A stretch of DNA of 64,000 nt, from assembly GCA_022828125.1 (NCBI GenBank), contig JAJEJD010000008.1:310001-374000 (forward strand), in the 5' to 3' direction. How positions within the stretch are numbered: position 1 is the first letter of the stretch; each line of letters begins with the position of its first letter. The position numbers were made by a program, and so were the translations under genes. This document shows, in pieces, positions 33,775 through 43,293 of the stretch. Source of the stretch: a bacterium. Lineage in GTDB: Bacteria; UBA8248. Under the pieces are notes generated by a model, which did not search any database, had not been told where the DNA came from, and saw only the letters and a program-made list of their open reading frames with translations.

Positions 33775-35457
33775 ATGATGAAAATGCTCAGATATTCAGG
33801 ATTGGCGGTATTTGTCGTGTGCATTGCGGCATTTGCCTCCGGTTGCGGCGGCGGTGGTGGCGGCGGCTCTGCAATGACGCCAGAGGAACCGCCGCCTGTG
33901 ATGGAATGCCCGGAGGGTCAGGTCGGGACGTACCCGGACTGCACGGATCCGGGGCCGACCGATGAGCAGAGGATAGCCTCGGCGAAACAGGAACTTGCAA
34001 GTATCCTTTCAAATGCCCAGGCGCGAGCGGGGGCGGCAAGTTCGGCCGCTGCCTCAATACAAACCAACCCCGACGCCACGGCCGATCAAATCACGGACGC
34101 CATCAGCCACAGCAGCACGGCGCAAAGCGCCCTGGCGCTTATCGTGAGCGCGAATACTGCGGCAACCCTGGCCACTACGCCGGCGGAGGCGATTACCGCG
34201 CTGGAGAACGCGAGAGCGGCTCAAGGCACTCTCAACACAGCCGCATCGGCGATATCGGGCATTCAGGGCGCCGTTCAGGCGGCCGCGAACCAACGCCAAC
34301 AGCGGGAAGCGGACGAGGCCGCCCAGACGGGCGGGTCCTCGCTCATCAAACACTTGAGGGATAACAAAAAAATATCCGATGCGGTTCTGAGCGGACTAGC
34401 GGCCGCTTCCATCGTGGTGGGGCCGACAGGTGCTACTTCAGGCACAGCCACTTATCCGTTCCACAAAGGTGCCACCCCAACGCAATATCCAATACCCAGG
34501 GATACAGACAGAGGCGTGCTGGGAGTAACTGTATCGGTCAATGGGACGGATGTATCATCGGATAGCCAGACGGGCAAAATCTCCGGGTCAGGGCGTCTTT
34601 CCAATGGCTTCGATGTGAAAGACGGCGACAGATTCGCCACTGTCTACACGGATATTACGGTAGCCACAAGGGTAAGGGCGAAAAATGCAGCCGGGGACGA
34701 TGCGGAACCTGACGATACGACAACAGAAGGTATAGACGAGAGATACACGTACGTCGCAGATACCGATTATCTGCTCGCCGGAATCTGGCTCGATGATACA
34801 ACTGCGGGCTCTCCCGTCCTGAGAGCATTTGCTTTCGGGAGTCAGGCTCTCGAAGCGACATACGATTTCTGCACCGCTGCTGATGTAGCTAACACTACTA
34901 CGTTGACCAGGGCATGCGGTAATGCGACCGGTAGAGCCTTTAACACGATAGACGGATTCCTTGACGAAAATGAGAGCACGGAAGCAACTTACCGTGGGGG
35001 TGTGAACGGCGCGTATTTCGCCGGCGGAAAGGCCAGCCATTTCAAGGCGGATGTATCGCTCACGGCTACGTTTGTGCGCGGAAGCGGAACAGATGTTGCT
35101 GGCAGCAAGATTTCAGGAGCAATCACGGGTATCAGCGCCGGTGGAAGTTCTATCACGGGAAGCATCGATTTGAAGGAACAGCCCTTGGCGAGTCCTCTTG
35201 TAGCTTTTGAAGGAGGTGCCGCTGGTGTAATAGAGGGTCACGCCTATACCGGCAGCTGGAAGGGTCAGTTCTTCGGAATGAGAGCCAGGAGACTGACGCC
35301 CGTTACTACCGGAACGGTTGCAAATAACGATCGAACAACAACGACAACCTACACCCCGGACGAACCTGGTTCTGTTGCAGGCTCGTTTTTCGTCGAAAGA
35401 CAGACGGTTGGCGAAGGAGACGCCGCCTTCATCGGGGCGTTCGGGGCGCACAGGTAA
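33775..35457 (+). CDS. Large surface-lipoprotein-like protein, TbpB-type barrel, copy 2
   Basis: A 560-residue lipoprotein with lipobox ASGC (Cys24) and a Gly run, then a short Cys-containing CPEGQVGTYPDC segment. An Ala-rich helical stalk follows (about 60-190). The C-terminal barrel (from about 400) ends SYTGSWKGQFFG-like, GSVAGSFFVERQ and FIGAFGAHR. The plan matches copy 1 but identity is low outside the barrel. The part from about 34430 to 35440 is visibly richer in A/T and Ser/Thr codons than the neighbourhood, which may reflect variable surface evolution or transfer. The ATG pair at 33775/33778 follows TAGGGGG. Confidence 0.65.
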   Translation: MMKMLRYSGLAVFVVCIAAFASGCGGGGGGGSAMTPEEPPPVMECPEGQVGTYPDCTDPGPTDEQRIASAKQELASILSNAQARAGAASSAAASIQTNPDATADQITDAISHSSTAQSALALIVSANTAATLATTPAEAITALENARAAQGTLNTAASAISGIQGAVQAAANQRQQREADEAAQTGGSSLIKHLRDNKKISDAVLSGLAAASIVVGPTGATSGTATYPFHKGATPTQYPIPRDTDRGVLGVTVSVNGTDVSSDSQTGKISGSGRLSNGFDVKDGDRFATVYTDITVATRVRAKNAAGDDAEPDDTTTEGIDERYTYVADTDYLLAGIWLDDTTAGSPVLRAFAFGSQALEATYDFCTAADVANTTTLTRACGNATGRAFNTIDGFLDENESTEATYRGGVNGAYFAGGKASHFKADVSLTATFVRGSGTDVAGSKISGAITGISAGGSSITGSIDLKEQPLASPLVAFEGGAAGVIEGHAYTGSWKGQFFGMRARRLTPVTTGTVANNDRTTTTTYTPDEPGSVAGSFFVERQTVGEGDAAFIGAFGAHR

Positions 35458-35661
35458 GAGATCAGGACGCCTTCGGCCCCGGGGCTTCATGCCCGGAGGC
35501 TGAAAAGGAGAGGAAAAAGGGGGTTGCCCGTTGGTTGCTTCCCTCGTGATGAGCAAATTGTACCGCTCCTGGTTATGAGTTTGAGTCCTCGAGCCGGGAA
35601 CGGGAACAACGGGCAGCCCCTACTCTCCTTATACGACACTCGGACGCGACTGGCAACATGG

Positions 35662-35725
35662 AAAAAGGGACTGCCCCCCTCTCTCAGGGCCGAACGAATC
35701 GAGAGGGCGGGCGGTCCCTTTTTTT
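35662..35725. terminator. Bidirectional intrinsic-terminator-like hairpin
   Basis: AAAAAGGGACTGCCCCCCTC (35662-35681) pairs with GAGAGGGCGGGCGGTCCCTT (35701-35720), and the right arm continues into a run of seven T. A-rich on one side and T-rich on the other, it can stop transcription from both directions. An inverted pair GGTTGCCCGTTG / CAACGGGCAGCCCC lies just before it (35523-35621). Confidence 0.7.
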
Positions 35726-35750
35726 GCGTCCGGGCGAGGGTTCCGTAGTA

Positions 35751-35817
35751 GTAGGGACAGGTCGTGACCTGTCCGGGGCCCCTGTGCCCCTCCGGGGTCG
35801 TGACCCCTCCGGGGCCC
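35751..35817. repeat. Clustered GTAGGGRC-family palindromes
   Basis: AGGGACAGGTCGTGACCTGTCC followed by GGGGTCGTGACCCC, two related palindromes side by side. Confidence 0.7.
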
Positions 35818-35908
35818 TTGATCGAAAGCCAACCCCCGCAAAAAAGGATCAACTCCCCCCTTGAGGGTCGGTCGTCAAACCCTTCTCCCCGCTCGCTCGC
35901 TTCAAAAC

Positions 35909-36092
35909 CAACCCCCCCTACCCCCCCTTGACAGGGGGGTATGAAAAGGCAAACCCCGACAAGGGAGCAAGTCCCCCGACTGGAAAAGCAACACCCCGGC
36001 GAGGTGGGGCAATATAAAAAGAAAAAAGCCTCCCCCCTGCAAGGGGGGAACAACTAAAAGACCCCCCTGTCAAGGGGGGGTAGGGGGGGTTG
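35909..36092. repeat. Family A C/G-run repeat
   Basis: C-run left arm, a central CCCCCCTGCAAGGGGGG palindrome, and the inverse G-run right arm. Confidence 0.75.
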
Positions 36093-36123
36093 CCTTGATC
36101 CTATCCACCACCCGGAACTCGTC

Positions 36124-36153
36124 TTGACGGAACGCGCGGCGGCGCATTAGAGT
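36124..36153 (+). promoter_or_regulatory. Candidate promoter with a structured leader, before the small coiled-coil gene
   Basis: TTGACG (36124-36129), an 18-base spacer, TAGAGT (36148-36153). The 180-base leader contains CCCAC-TAA-CGTGGG near 36165, GCC-GCAA-GCC near 36213 and CTACC-N8-GGTAG (36300-36317), so it may be structured. It matches no riboswitch class I recognise. Confidence 0.4.
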
Positions 36154-36339
36154 GAGGCGTATGAGGACCCACTAACGTGGGGGAAAACCGAGTGACGGAA
36201 TACGAAGCCGCAAGCCTCGCCATACAGGAATCATCCCTCGCGGCGCAGCGATAACGCTATGGATGCCCCGTGTCTGGTCTGCTTTTCAGTACACGCCCTG
36301 CTACCTTCTATATGGTAGCGTTGCCCGGAGGGAAACGTC

Positions 36340-36519
36340 ATGGACAAGGAAACGAAAAAATATCTGGAAGCGATGGAAGATCGGCTCGACTCCCGTTTTC
36401 AAAAAATGCAGAGCGAAAATAACAAGTGGTTTCTCAAAATATACCACCAGGGCACCGGCATCGAAGCGAGGATAGATGCCCTTGAGGAAAGAGTAACGGC
36501 CCTTGAGAAGGGATACTGA
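36340..36519 (+). CDS. Small coiled-coil protein
   Basis: A 59-codon frame starting MDKETKKYLEAMEDRLDSRF. It is very rich in charged residues, with heptad-like spacing of hydrophobics at both ends (LEAMEDRLDSRFQKM and IDALEERVTALEKGY). A CGGAGGG ribosome site lies 6 bases before the ATG, and there is a promoter-like sequence 190 bases upstream. Small proteins of this kind are often found in phage or toxin-related loci, but nothing here shows that. The gene is lower in GC than its surroundings and is isolated within repeat DNA. Confidence 0.5.
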   Translation: MDKETKKYLEAMEDRLDSRFQKMQSENNKWFLKIYHQGTGIEARIDALEERVTALEKGY

Positions 36520-36597
36520 CACGGCGGACAGCCCCATGTGACCGACAAACCCACCCGAGGCCCCTCACCCTGAGTAGCCGCCCCCTGGACCCGAAAA

Positions 36598-36640
36598 GCA
36601 ACCCCCCCTACCCCCCGTGTCAGGGGGGCATGAAAAGGCA
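36598..36640. repeat. Partial family A repeat (left arm)
   Basis: C-run arm with TGTCAGGGGGGCATGAAAAGG. Its partner arm is fragmentary near 36954-36976, after the family B element. Confidence 0.6.
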
Positions 36641-36690
36641 AAACCCCGGCGAAGGTGGATGTTCATGTTTTGCTGACGCCTTTGAATTTC

Positions 36691-36835
36691 ACTCCCCCCT
36701 TGAGGGGGAGTCGAAGAGGCCGAGCCTTGGCGAAGGCCGATTCGGTGGGGGGAGCTTTTCCCTGTGGCATGTCCCCCCACCAGCGCGACTTCGGGCTTCG
36801 CCCTCGTCTTGCTGACTCCCCCTCAAGGGGGGAGT
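36691..36835. repeat. Family B element, copy 2
   Basis: Same ends and same inner GGTGGGGGGA/TCCCCCCACC pair as copy 1 at 27755-27904. Confidence 0.8.
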
Positions 36836-37005
36836 GAATCCCTTCTCTCGTTGATTGGCAAGAACCTCAAGAAGGGAGTGAATCCCTTCTCTGCTCGGTT
36901 GGGTTTGACCCTCAATAAAAAAGCCTCCCCCCGGAAGGGGGGAACAACAAAAAGACCCCCCTGTCAAGGGGGGCATGAAAGAGCCTCGATGAACGAGCAA
37001 GATCA

Positions 37006-37153
37006 ACTCCCCCCTTGAGGGGGAGTCACAGAGGCCGAGCGGTTTATGCGAAGGCCGATGTGGTGGGGGGACGATTCTAAATTAAAACTCCCCCCACCGA
37101 ATCGCTTTCGGGCTTACGCCCTCAGCTCTTCGACTCCCCCTCAAGGGGGGAGT
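37006..37153. repeat. Family B element, copy 3
   Basis: Closest in sequence to copy 1 (shared AGCGGTTTRTGCGAAGGC). The A/T-rich centre between the inner arms is unique. Confidence 0.8.
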
Positions 37154-37254
37154 GGATTGTATATTCCGCGCGTGAAGGGATGACCCTCAAGGGGGGAGTT
37201 GATCCCTTCTCTGCTCGGTCGTCAAACCCTTCTCCCCACTCGCTCGCTTCAAAA

Positions 37255-37507
37255 CCAACCCCCCCTACCTCCCTTGTCAGGGGGGTATGAAAGAGCAACA
37301 CCCCCGACAAGGAAGCAAGCCCCCGACTGGAAAGAGCAACACCCCGGCGGGGTGGGGTAATATCAAAAGAAAAAAGCCTCCCCCCGGAAGGGGAGAACAA
37401 CAAAAAGACCCCCCTGACAAGGGGGGCAAGAAAATCAAAAACCCCTCAACCCGGCGGGGGCGCATCGCCTTTTTATACCCCCCTGTCAAGGGGGGGTAGG
37501 GGGGGTT
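37255..37507. repeat. Family A repeat, long composite copy
   Basis: Left C-run arm, a central CCCCCCGGAAGGGGAG palindrome, and two right-hand pieces ending at about 37507. With the neighbouring elements it accounts for most of 36520-37910. Confidence 0.7.
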
Positions 37508-37509
37508 CC

Positions 37510-37668
37510 GCAGGGGCCGTTCGCGAACCGCCCCTGCACGATAATTGCGAAACGAAACGTAGGGACAACCCCTCCTCGGGGTTGTCCTGCCCTCCGTGGT
37601 TGTCCTTTGTCAGGGCCTCGGACAGGCACAGGGGCCTCGGACAGGCACAGAGGCCTGTCACTACGGAA
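37510..37668. repeat. Three more GTAGGGRC-family palindromes
   Basis: Hairpins at 37510-37537 (near copy of the palindrome at 10621), 37563-37587 (GGACAACCCC/GGGGTTGTCC) and 37617-37668 (a tandem GGACAGGCACAGGGGCCTC piece). From 37670 to 37835 I see nothing; 37836-37877 holds two imperfect A/T-rich 22-bp direct repeats. Confidence 0.65.
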
Positions 37669-37910
37669 ACCGCAAACCCTCATTCACCCGCCGCGCTCCG
37701 TACCTCGCCGCACCGTCCGGATCCGAGCGAAAACCGCGCGCGCATTTTCCCGCATTTGGCGTCATGGGGAGAACGCGGGCGCGTGGCAGGATCCCCGCCC
37801 GGTACCGTGGGCCGCCCTTTTCCGAAAAAGGCGTGAATTTCCGAAAATATCGATAAATTCCCGTAAAATTCGATAAAAAAATAAAATCTATTCTGTTGAT
37901 ATGTAACGGG

Positions 37911-39539
37911 TTATGCCGATATGGCGCCGACGGGGCGCGAAGAAGCCGAAAAGCCGTCTCCGGTTTTTTTCACGAAAACGTTCACCCGCCAGCGCGCGTC
38001 GTCGGGCTCGGGATAGTCCGTCCGGAAGTGCGCGCCGCGGCTCTCCGTCCGCATGAGGGCGGCCTCCACCACCGCCCCCGCGCTCAGGCACATGTTCTCG
38101 GCTTCGACGGCCTCCACCATGCGCGCGGGCTCGCTCCCCCCGCAGTCGGCCAGGCCGCGCTCCGCACCTGCGAGTTCGGCTCTCGCCTCCTCCAGCAGGC
38201 CGCCCTCGCGCACGATGCCGGCGTTCTCCCAGCAAACGCGCTTGATCTCGCGGGCGAGCTCCACCGCGCGGCCCGTCCTCCCCGCCCGCGCCGTGAGGGC
38301 GTCGGCGTGGTGCCGCGCGAGCGCAGTATCGGCCGCCCCCTCCGCGCCGCGCGCATAACCGGCGGCCGCCTTCGCCGCGCGCCAGCCCAGCGCGTGGGCT
38401 TCGGTGAAGGCGTTGTTCGAGAGGCGGTTCGCCCCGTGCGCGCCGGCGCTCGCCTCCCCCGCCGCGTAGAGGCCCGGCATGGCCGTCGCCCCCTGTCCGT
38501 CTATCGGCACCCCGCCCATGAAGAAGTGCGCCTTCGGTGTGACGTAGATGTCGCTGCCGTGGGGCGAGACGCCCCTTCTGGCGAAGAGCTTGAGGTTATC
38601 GGGGGCGAAATGCTCGAGATCGGCCATCGGGATGCCCGAGAGATCCATCTGCACGGCGCCGTCCACCCCGCCGCCGCCCATGAGTTCGAGATAGACCGCC
38701 CGCGCCATCAGGTCGCGCGTGGCGCCGCCGCCGCCGGGCACGTCGCGCAGGATGTCGGCGCCGTCTCGGTTCAAAAAGCGCGCGCCGAGCGGGAACAGCG
38801 TGGGCGCCACCACCATGTTGCTCTCGGGGCGCTTGATGACGGCCGGGTAGAACTGGACGAACTCCATGTCCGAGAGCGCCAGGCCGGCCCGCAGCGCCAT
38901 GCCGAAGGCGTCTCCCGTGATGCCGCCCGCGTTCGTGTTCTCGGCGTATATCTGCCCCGCCCCGCCGGTGGCCAGTATGGTGGCTGCGGCGTGTACCGCG
39001 TAAATCGCGCCGCTTCTGGTGTGAAAGCCGATCACCCCCCGGCAGACGCCGTCCGCCACGAGCAGATCGACCGCCATGACGTGTTCGAGAATGCGCGCCC
39101 CGTCGGCGTCGAGCTTTTTGCGCAGCGGCCTCGCCACCTCCACGCCCCAGTTCCTGACCGGGTAGAGGCCGCGGTCGCGCCTGTGGCCGCCCTGGGGGTG
39201 CAGGTCGAACGTGCCGTCCCCGCGCGTGATGAAGGGGATGCCCCACTCGTACAGGTCGCGAATCCGCGCGGCGGAATCCGCGCACATGGCGTCGGCGACA
39301 TCGGGGTGGTTGAGGTAATCGCCGCCTACGAGAGTGTCTTCGAGGAACAGTGCCGCGCTGTCATCGGGCGCGAAATTGGCCGAATGCCCCGCCCGGGCCA
39401 TGACGATGTTGCCCGAACTGCCCGGAGACTGCTTGCAGACCAGGAGCGCGTCCGCACCGCTCTCCATGGCGGCGATAGTGGCCGTCATCGCGGCGGGTCC
39501 GCCGCCGAGAATCAAAACGTCGCAGGAGAGGTTTTCCAT
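37911..39539 (-). CDS. FAD-dependent oxidoreductase of the fumarate reductase/aspartate oxidase type
   Basis: A 542-residue flavoprotein. The N-terminal dinucleotide-binding fold is VLILGGGPAAMTATIAAM (8-25). An ATGGAGQIYAENTNAG block and PGLYAAGEASAGAHGANRLSNN are typical of succinate dehydrogenase, fumarate reductase and L-aspartate oxidase flavoproteins. The His that holds FAD covalently in respiratory enzymes is absent, so the cofactor is bound non-covalently, as in L-aspartate oxidase or soluble reductases. Catalytic residues for fumarate are not all evident, so the substrate may be another 2-enoate. It is the last gene of the leftward block, 50 bases after the Mo-subunit gene. Confidence 0.8.
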   Translation of the reverse strand: MENLSCDVLILGGGPAAMTATIAAMESGADALLVCKQSPGSSGNIVMARAGHSANFAPDDSAALFLEDTLVGGDYLNHPDVADAMCADSAARIRDLYEWGIPFITRGDGTFDLHPQGGHRRDRGLYPVRNWGVEVARPLRKKLDADGARILEHVMAVDLLVADGVCRGVIGFHTRSGAIYAVHAAATILATGGAGQIYAENTNAGGITGDAFGMALRAGLALSDMEFVQFYPAVIKRPESNMVVAPTLFPLGARFLNRDGADILRDVPGGGGATRDLMARAVYLELMGGGGVDGAVQMDLSGIPMADLEHFAPDNLKLFARRGVSPHGSDIYVTPKAHFFMGGVPIDGQGATAMPGLYAAGEASAGAHGANRLSNNAFTEAHALGWRAAKAAAGYARGAEGAADTALARHHADALTARAGRTGRAVELAREIKRVCWENAGIVREGGLLEEARAELAGAERGLADCGGSEPARMVEAVEAENMCLSAGAVVEAALMRTESRGAHFRTDYPEPDDARWRVNVFVKKTGDGFSASSRPVGAISA

Positions 39540-39589
39540 GAGTCCGCCCGGAGGTTTCAGGGGGAATTACCGATCATTCCCGCGGCCAT

Positions 39590-41860
39590 TCATATCCTTG
39601 CTTCTTCGATCGCCTCGAGCACGCGCTCGGGGGTGACGGGCAGGGTGCGTATCCGCGCGCCGCCCGTCGCGTGGTAGACGGCGTTGCAGATCGCCGCCGT
39701 GATCGGGTTGATCGCCACCTCGGCCAGCCCCTTGGCGCCGTAGGGGCCGTAGGGGTCCATGGACTCGAAGAAATCATGCTCAATCGGCGGGGCGTCCATC
39801 GAGGTCGCGATGAGGTAGTCGTGGAAATTTTTTCCGCGCAGATGGCCCTCCAGCGGCGCGAGACCCTCCATCATCGCGTAGCTCATGCCCTGGACCACGC
39901 CGCCCTCGACCTGGCCCTCCGCGCCCAGCCTGTTGATCACCCGGCCCGGGTCGTGGCCGCAGCAAACCCCCAAGACGGTGACGACGCCCGTCTCCATGTC
40001 CACTTCCACCTCGGCGCCGTGCGTGCTGAAGGAATACGTGGTCGAGGGATTCCCGTATTTCTCCTTATCCAGCACGTCTCCCCCGGCCAGCCACTTGCCC
40101 TCGCCCTCAACCACGCTGCCAACGCGCCTCACGACCTCGCCCACCGCCATCTTCCGCTCCGGCAGGGCCTTCGCGCGGACTTCCCCCTCCACGATTTCGA
40201 GCTCATCCGCCGGGATTTCCATGGCCTCCGCAGCGGCGTCCAGGAGGTTCCTGCGCGCGTCCTCGGCGGCGAGCTTCACGGCGTTTCCGCCGATCAGCGT
40301 GATTCGGCTCGCGAACGCCCCCATCCCGAAGGGCATGTAGCCCGTATCGGTGGGCGGGACCTTGAACCGATCGACCGGAATCCCCATGACCTCGGAGGCG
40401 ATGTAGGCCATCACGCTCGTGGCCCCCTGGCCCAGGTCCGATTCGCCCGACCAGATCTCGACGCCTCCCTCCTCATCCACGCGGACCACGCCGCTCGAGG
40501 GGTCGGTGTCATCGGGGCCAAGCTCCACGGAAAATCCCTTGTTTCCCGAAACGTGGATGCAGCTGGCGAGGCCTATTCCGCGCCCCTTCCCGCCCCGGGC
40601 GCGCTTGGCCTTCCAGTCCATCTCCCTGACTACGTACCTGGTGGCGTCGGCCACGGCGCAACTCGCTATCTTCCAGCCGTGGAGCGAGACGTCGCCTTTT
40701 TCGGTGTAGTTTTTGAGGCGAAGGTCCGCAGGGTCCAGGCCCAGGCCGTCGGCTACGTTGTCAAGGTGGCTCTCCCAGGCGTAGGTCGCCTGCACGTTGC
40801 CGAACCCGCGCATCTGGCCCGAGGGGATGATGTTCGTGTAGACGAGCCTGCCCTGAATCTCGGCGGCGGGCGTCTTGTAGAGGTTGTCCGTCCGGAGCGC
40901 GATGGAACTCATGATGGCGGGCGACAGCGAGCTGTAGGCGCCGTTTTCCGCCACGATCCTGACGCGCTTGCCCGCGAGCGCCCCGTCATTCTTCCAGGCG
41001 GATTCCAGGGAGATGTGCACCGGCATCCTCGGGCGCATGGCGATCAGGTCTTCTTCCAGGCTCATCATGAATTTGACCGGCTTTTCCGCCGCCCGGCTCA
41101 GCATCGCCGCCATGAGGGCCGCCTTCACGTCCAGCTTGCCGCCGAAGGCGCCGCCCGGCTTGGTCTGCGTCACGCGAAAATCATCGGCGGACATGCCCAT
41201 CACCGGCGCCAGCATGAAGGTGCGGATCAGGAACACCGACTGCAGACAGCCCCAGACGGAGATTTTTCCGTCCGGATGCCACTGCGCCGCGCAACCGGTG
41301 GGCTCGATATAGGCCTGGTGCGCGAGATGGGTGTGGAATTCATCCGCGAACGTAGCATCCGCCTTCTCGAACGCCTCGTCTATCGCGCCGCGCTTGATGT
41401 GAAACTCGTTCGCGATGTTGCCGGCGACGGAATCATGAACGAGAGGCGCTCCGGGCTCCAGCGCCGCGAACGGGTCCGCCACCGTGGGCAGAACCTCGTA
41501 TTCCACGCGGATGAGCGAGAGCGCCTCGCGGGCCGTCGCCTCGTCCGCGGCGGCCACGGCGGCGACTTCGTCCCCCACGTAGCGAACCTTCTCGCGGCAA
41601 AACGCAGCTTCATCCTTGTGATTGATGCCGAACGGGGCGTCCGGCGTGTTGTTTTTCGACAGGACGACGGCGACACCCGGCAGGCGCTCCGCGGCCGACG
41701 TGTCGACGTTCAATACCCTCGCATGGGGATGCGGGCTGCGCAGCGCCACCCCCGTGAGCGCGCCCGGAAGCTCCAGATCGTCGATGAATATCGTGGCGCC
41801 CGAGACTTTCTCGGCCGCATCGATGATGGGGTGGGGCCGGCCGACGACGCGCTCGCTCAT
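39590..41860 (-). CDS. Molybdenum hydroxylase large subunit (xanthine dehydrogenase family)
   Basis: A 756-residue molybdopterin-cytosine-dinucleotide-type subunit. Visible are RVVGRPHPIIDAAEKVSGAT at the start, GGAFGGKLDVKAAL (Mo cofactor loop), SGQMRGFGNVQATYAWES, and EGGVVQGMSYAMMEG near the C-terminus, which precedes the active-site Glu region. The CODH signature is not present. It hydroxylates a heterocycle or aldehyde with water as the oxygen source. The ATG at 41860 overlaps the stop of the small subunit by 4 bases. The order FAD-2Fe2S-Mo in the operon is typical. Confidence 0.92.
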   Translation of the reverse strand: MSERVVGRPHPIIDAAEKVSGATIFIDDLELPGALTGVALRSPHPHARVLNVDTSAAERLPGVAVVLSKNNTPDAPFGINHKDEAAFCREKVRYVGDEVAAVAAADEATAREALSLIRVEYEVLPTVADPFAALEPGAPLVHDSVAGNIANEFHIKRGAIDEAFEKADATFADEFHTHLAHQAYIEPTGCAAQWHPDGKISVWGCLQSVFLIRTFMLAPVMGMSADDFRVTQTKPGGAFGGKLDVKAALMAAMLSRAAEKPVKFMMSLEEDLIAMRPRMPVHISLESAWKNDGALAGKRVRIVAENGAYSSLSPAIMSSIALRTDNLYKTPAAEIQGRLVYTNIIPSGQMRGFGNVQATYAWESHLDNVADGLGLDPADLRLKNYTEKGDVSLHGWKIASCAVADATRYVVREMDWKAKRARGGKGRGIGLASCIHVSGNKGFSVELGPDDTDPSSGVVRVDEEGGVEIWSGESDLGQGATSVMAYIASEVMGIPVDRFKVPPTDTGYMPFGMGAFASRITLIGGNAVKLAAEDARRNLLDAAAEAMEIPADELEIVEGEVRAKALPERKMAVGEVVRRVGSVVEGEGKWLAGGDVLDKEKYGNPSTTYSFSTHGAEVEVDMETGVVTVLGVCCGHDPGRVINRLGAEGQVEGGVVQGMSYAMMEGLAPLEGHLRGKNFHDYLIATSMDAPPIEHDFFESMDPYGPYGAKGLAEVAINPITAAICNAVYHATGGARIRTLPVTPERVLEAIEEARI

Positions 41861-42339
41861 GAGTCGCCTCCCTCTTTCATCTGCCGGGCGGCGGCCGAGA
41901 CCGCCTCGAAAATTTTCTTGTACCCCGTGCACCGGCAAAGATTTCCGGCGAGACCGCGTTGTATGTCCTCGCGCGTGGGCTCTGGATTTTCATCCAGGAG
42001 CGCCTTCGCCGACACGACGATTCCCGGCGTGCAGAAACCACACTGCACGCCCCCTTTTTCGATGAGCTGCTCCTGAACCGGGTGGAGGTCGTCTTCCGTT
42101 CCGACGCCGCGCACGGTAGTGATCTCGCAGCCGTCCGCCTGCGCGACGAACACGAGGCAGGCGTTCACCGCCACGCCGTCGAGCAAAACGGCGCACGCGC
42201 CGCAATCGCCGCCCTCGCAGCTGAGCTTCACCTCGACGTAGCCGACCCGCCTGAGCGCGCGCAGGAGCGTCTCCTCCCCCCGCACGGCGAGGATCTCGTC
42301 ATTTCCGTTCACGCTAAATTTTATTTCGTATGTACTCAT
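41857..42339 (-). CDS. Molybdenum hydroxylase 2Fe-2S subunit
   Basis: A 160-residue protein with two clusters. The plant-type ferredoxin cluster uses CEGGDCGACAVLLDG-x-C (about 41-62). The second, in the C-terminal helical domain, uses CGFCTPG (around 100) and CRCTGY (around 135). It relays electrons from the Mo centre to the FAD subunit. It lies 29 bases after the FAD subunit gene and overlaps the large subunit. Confidence 0.95.
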   Translation of the reverse strand: MSTYEIKFSVNGNDEILAVRGEETLLRALRRVGYVEVKLSCEGGDCGACAVLLDGVAVNACLVFVAQADGCEITTVRGVGTEDDLHPVQEQLIEKGGVQCGFCTPGIVVSAKALLDENPEPTREDIQRGLAGNLCRCTGYKKIFEAVSAAARQMKEGGDS

Positions 42340-42368
42340 TTTTTCTCAATTAAAATGCCGAATTTTCA

Positions 42369-43223
42369 TCAAACAGCCGCGGCATGCGGCATTCCCAGCG
42401 CTTTTTTCAGCAGGCGCCGGACCAGCACGCCGCACATTTTCCTGCGGTACGCACCACTCGCCCGCACGTCGTCAATGGGCCGCGCGCCGTCCGCTGCGGC
42501 GGCTGCGGCCGCCTCGATTTCCGCCTCCCCGATTTCCTTACCCCGCAGATGCGCCTCGGCCGCGCTCGCGCGATACGGCACCGCGGCCACCGCACCCATG
42601 CCGATGGCGGCCTGCTCGCAAACGCTTTCTTCCATCCGGAGAACGACCGCCACACCCACGACGGCGATGGCCATCGCACGCCTGAGCTGGAGCTTGTAGT
42701 ACGCGCAACGATCCGCCGTCCCCAGCGGATCGATGACGACGGCCGTCATGAGTTCTTCCGGCCGCGCGGCCGTTTTCCGGTAGTCGAGAAAGAATTCCGA
42801 AAGCGGAAGAACGCGCTCCCCCTCCCCCGAGGCCAATTCGACGACGGCATCCTGCGACAGCAGGGGCGGGGCCAGATCGGCGGCGGGCGAGGCGTCCATG
42901 AGATTGCCCGCCACGCTCGCCCGGTTTCTCACCAGAGGGCCCGCGAATTCAAGGGCGCTCTCGTACAGAGGCGGGGCGGCATCACGTATCAACCTGGAAT
43001 CCAGCAAATCCGTCACCGTCGCCAGTGCTCCGATTCGGATCTTCCCGTCCGCCTCCTCGATGAAGCGAAGCTCATCCAGACGGCTGATGTCCACCGCGCG
43101 CGCTATCTTCTTGCGCCCGAAGAGCACGTCCGGCACGAGATTCGTGCCGCCCGCCACGAAAGCGGCGCCGTCCCCCGCAGCCGCCAATGCCTCATCCACC
43201 GATGCAGCGCGTAAAAATTCCAT
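42369..43223 (-). CDS. Molybdenum hydroxylase FAD subunit
   Basis: A 284-residue CoxM-type protein. The FAD-binding loops are AFVAGGTNLVP (about 21-31) and LVRNRASVAGNLMDASPAADL (about 97-117), both characteristic. The C-terminal domain ends YRRKMCGVLVRRLL. It passes electrons to an acceptor. First gene of the three-subunit set, 70 bases after the selenoprotein. Confidence 0.93.
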   Translation of the reverse strand: MEFLRAASVDEALAAAGDGAAFVAGGTNLVPDVLFGRKKIARAVDISRLDELRFIEEADGKIRIGALATVTDLLDSRLIRDAAPPLYESALEFAGPLVRNRASVAGNLMDASPAADLAPPLLSQDAVVELASGEGERVLPLSEFFLDYRKTAARPEELMTAVVIDPLGTADRCAYYKLQLRRAMAIAVVGVAVVLRMEESVCEQAAIGMGAVAAVPYRASAAEAHLRGKEIGEAEIEAAAAAAADGARPIDDVRASGAYRRKMCGVLVRRLLKKALGMPHAAAV

Positions 43224-43293
43224 GTCCTGTCCTTAAAACGCCATTCGGCCAAGCACCGTGGTCATTCGGTGCTCTCCTGAATCCTTCCACGAA

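Noticed and set aside
26046-38000. Prophage or insertion sequence as the source of the repeat-rich region
   Set aside because: No transposase, integrase or phage structural gene is visible; only non-coding repeats.
39671-42076. 801-codon rightward open frame opposite the Mo-hydroxylase genes
   Set aside because: Antisense shadow of two genes with clear cofactor motifs.
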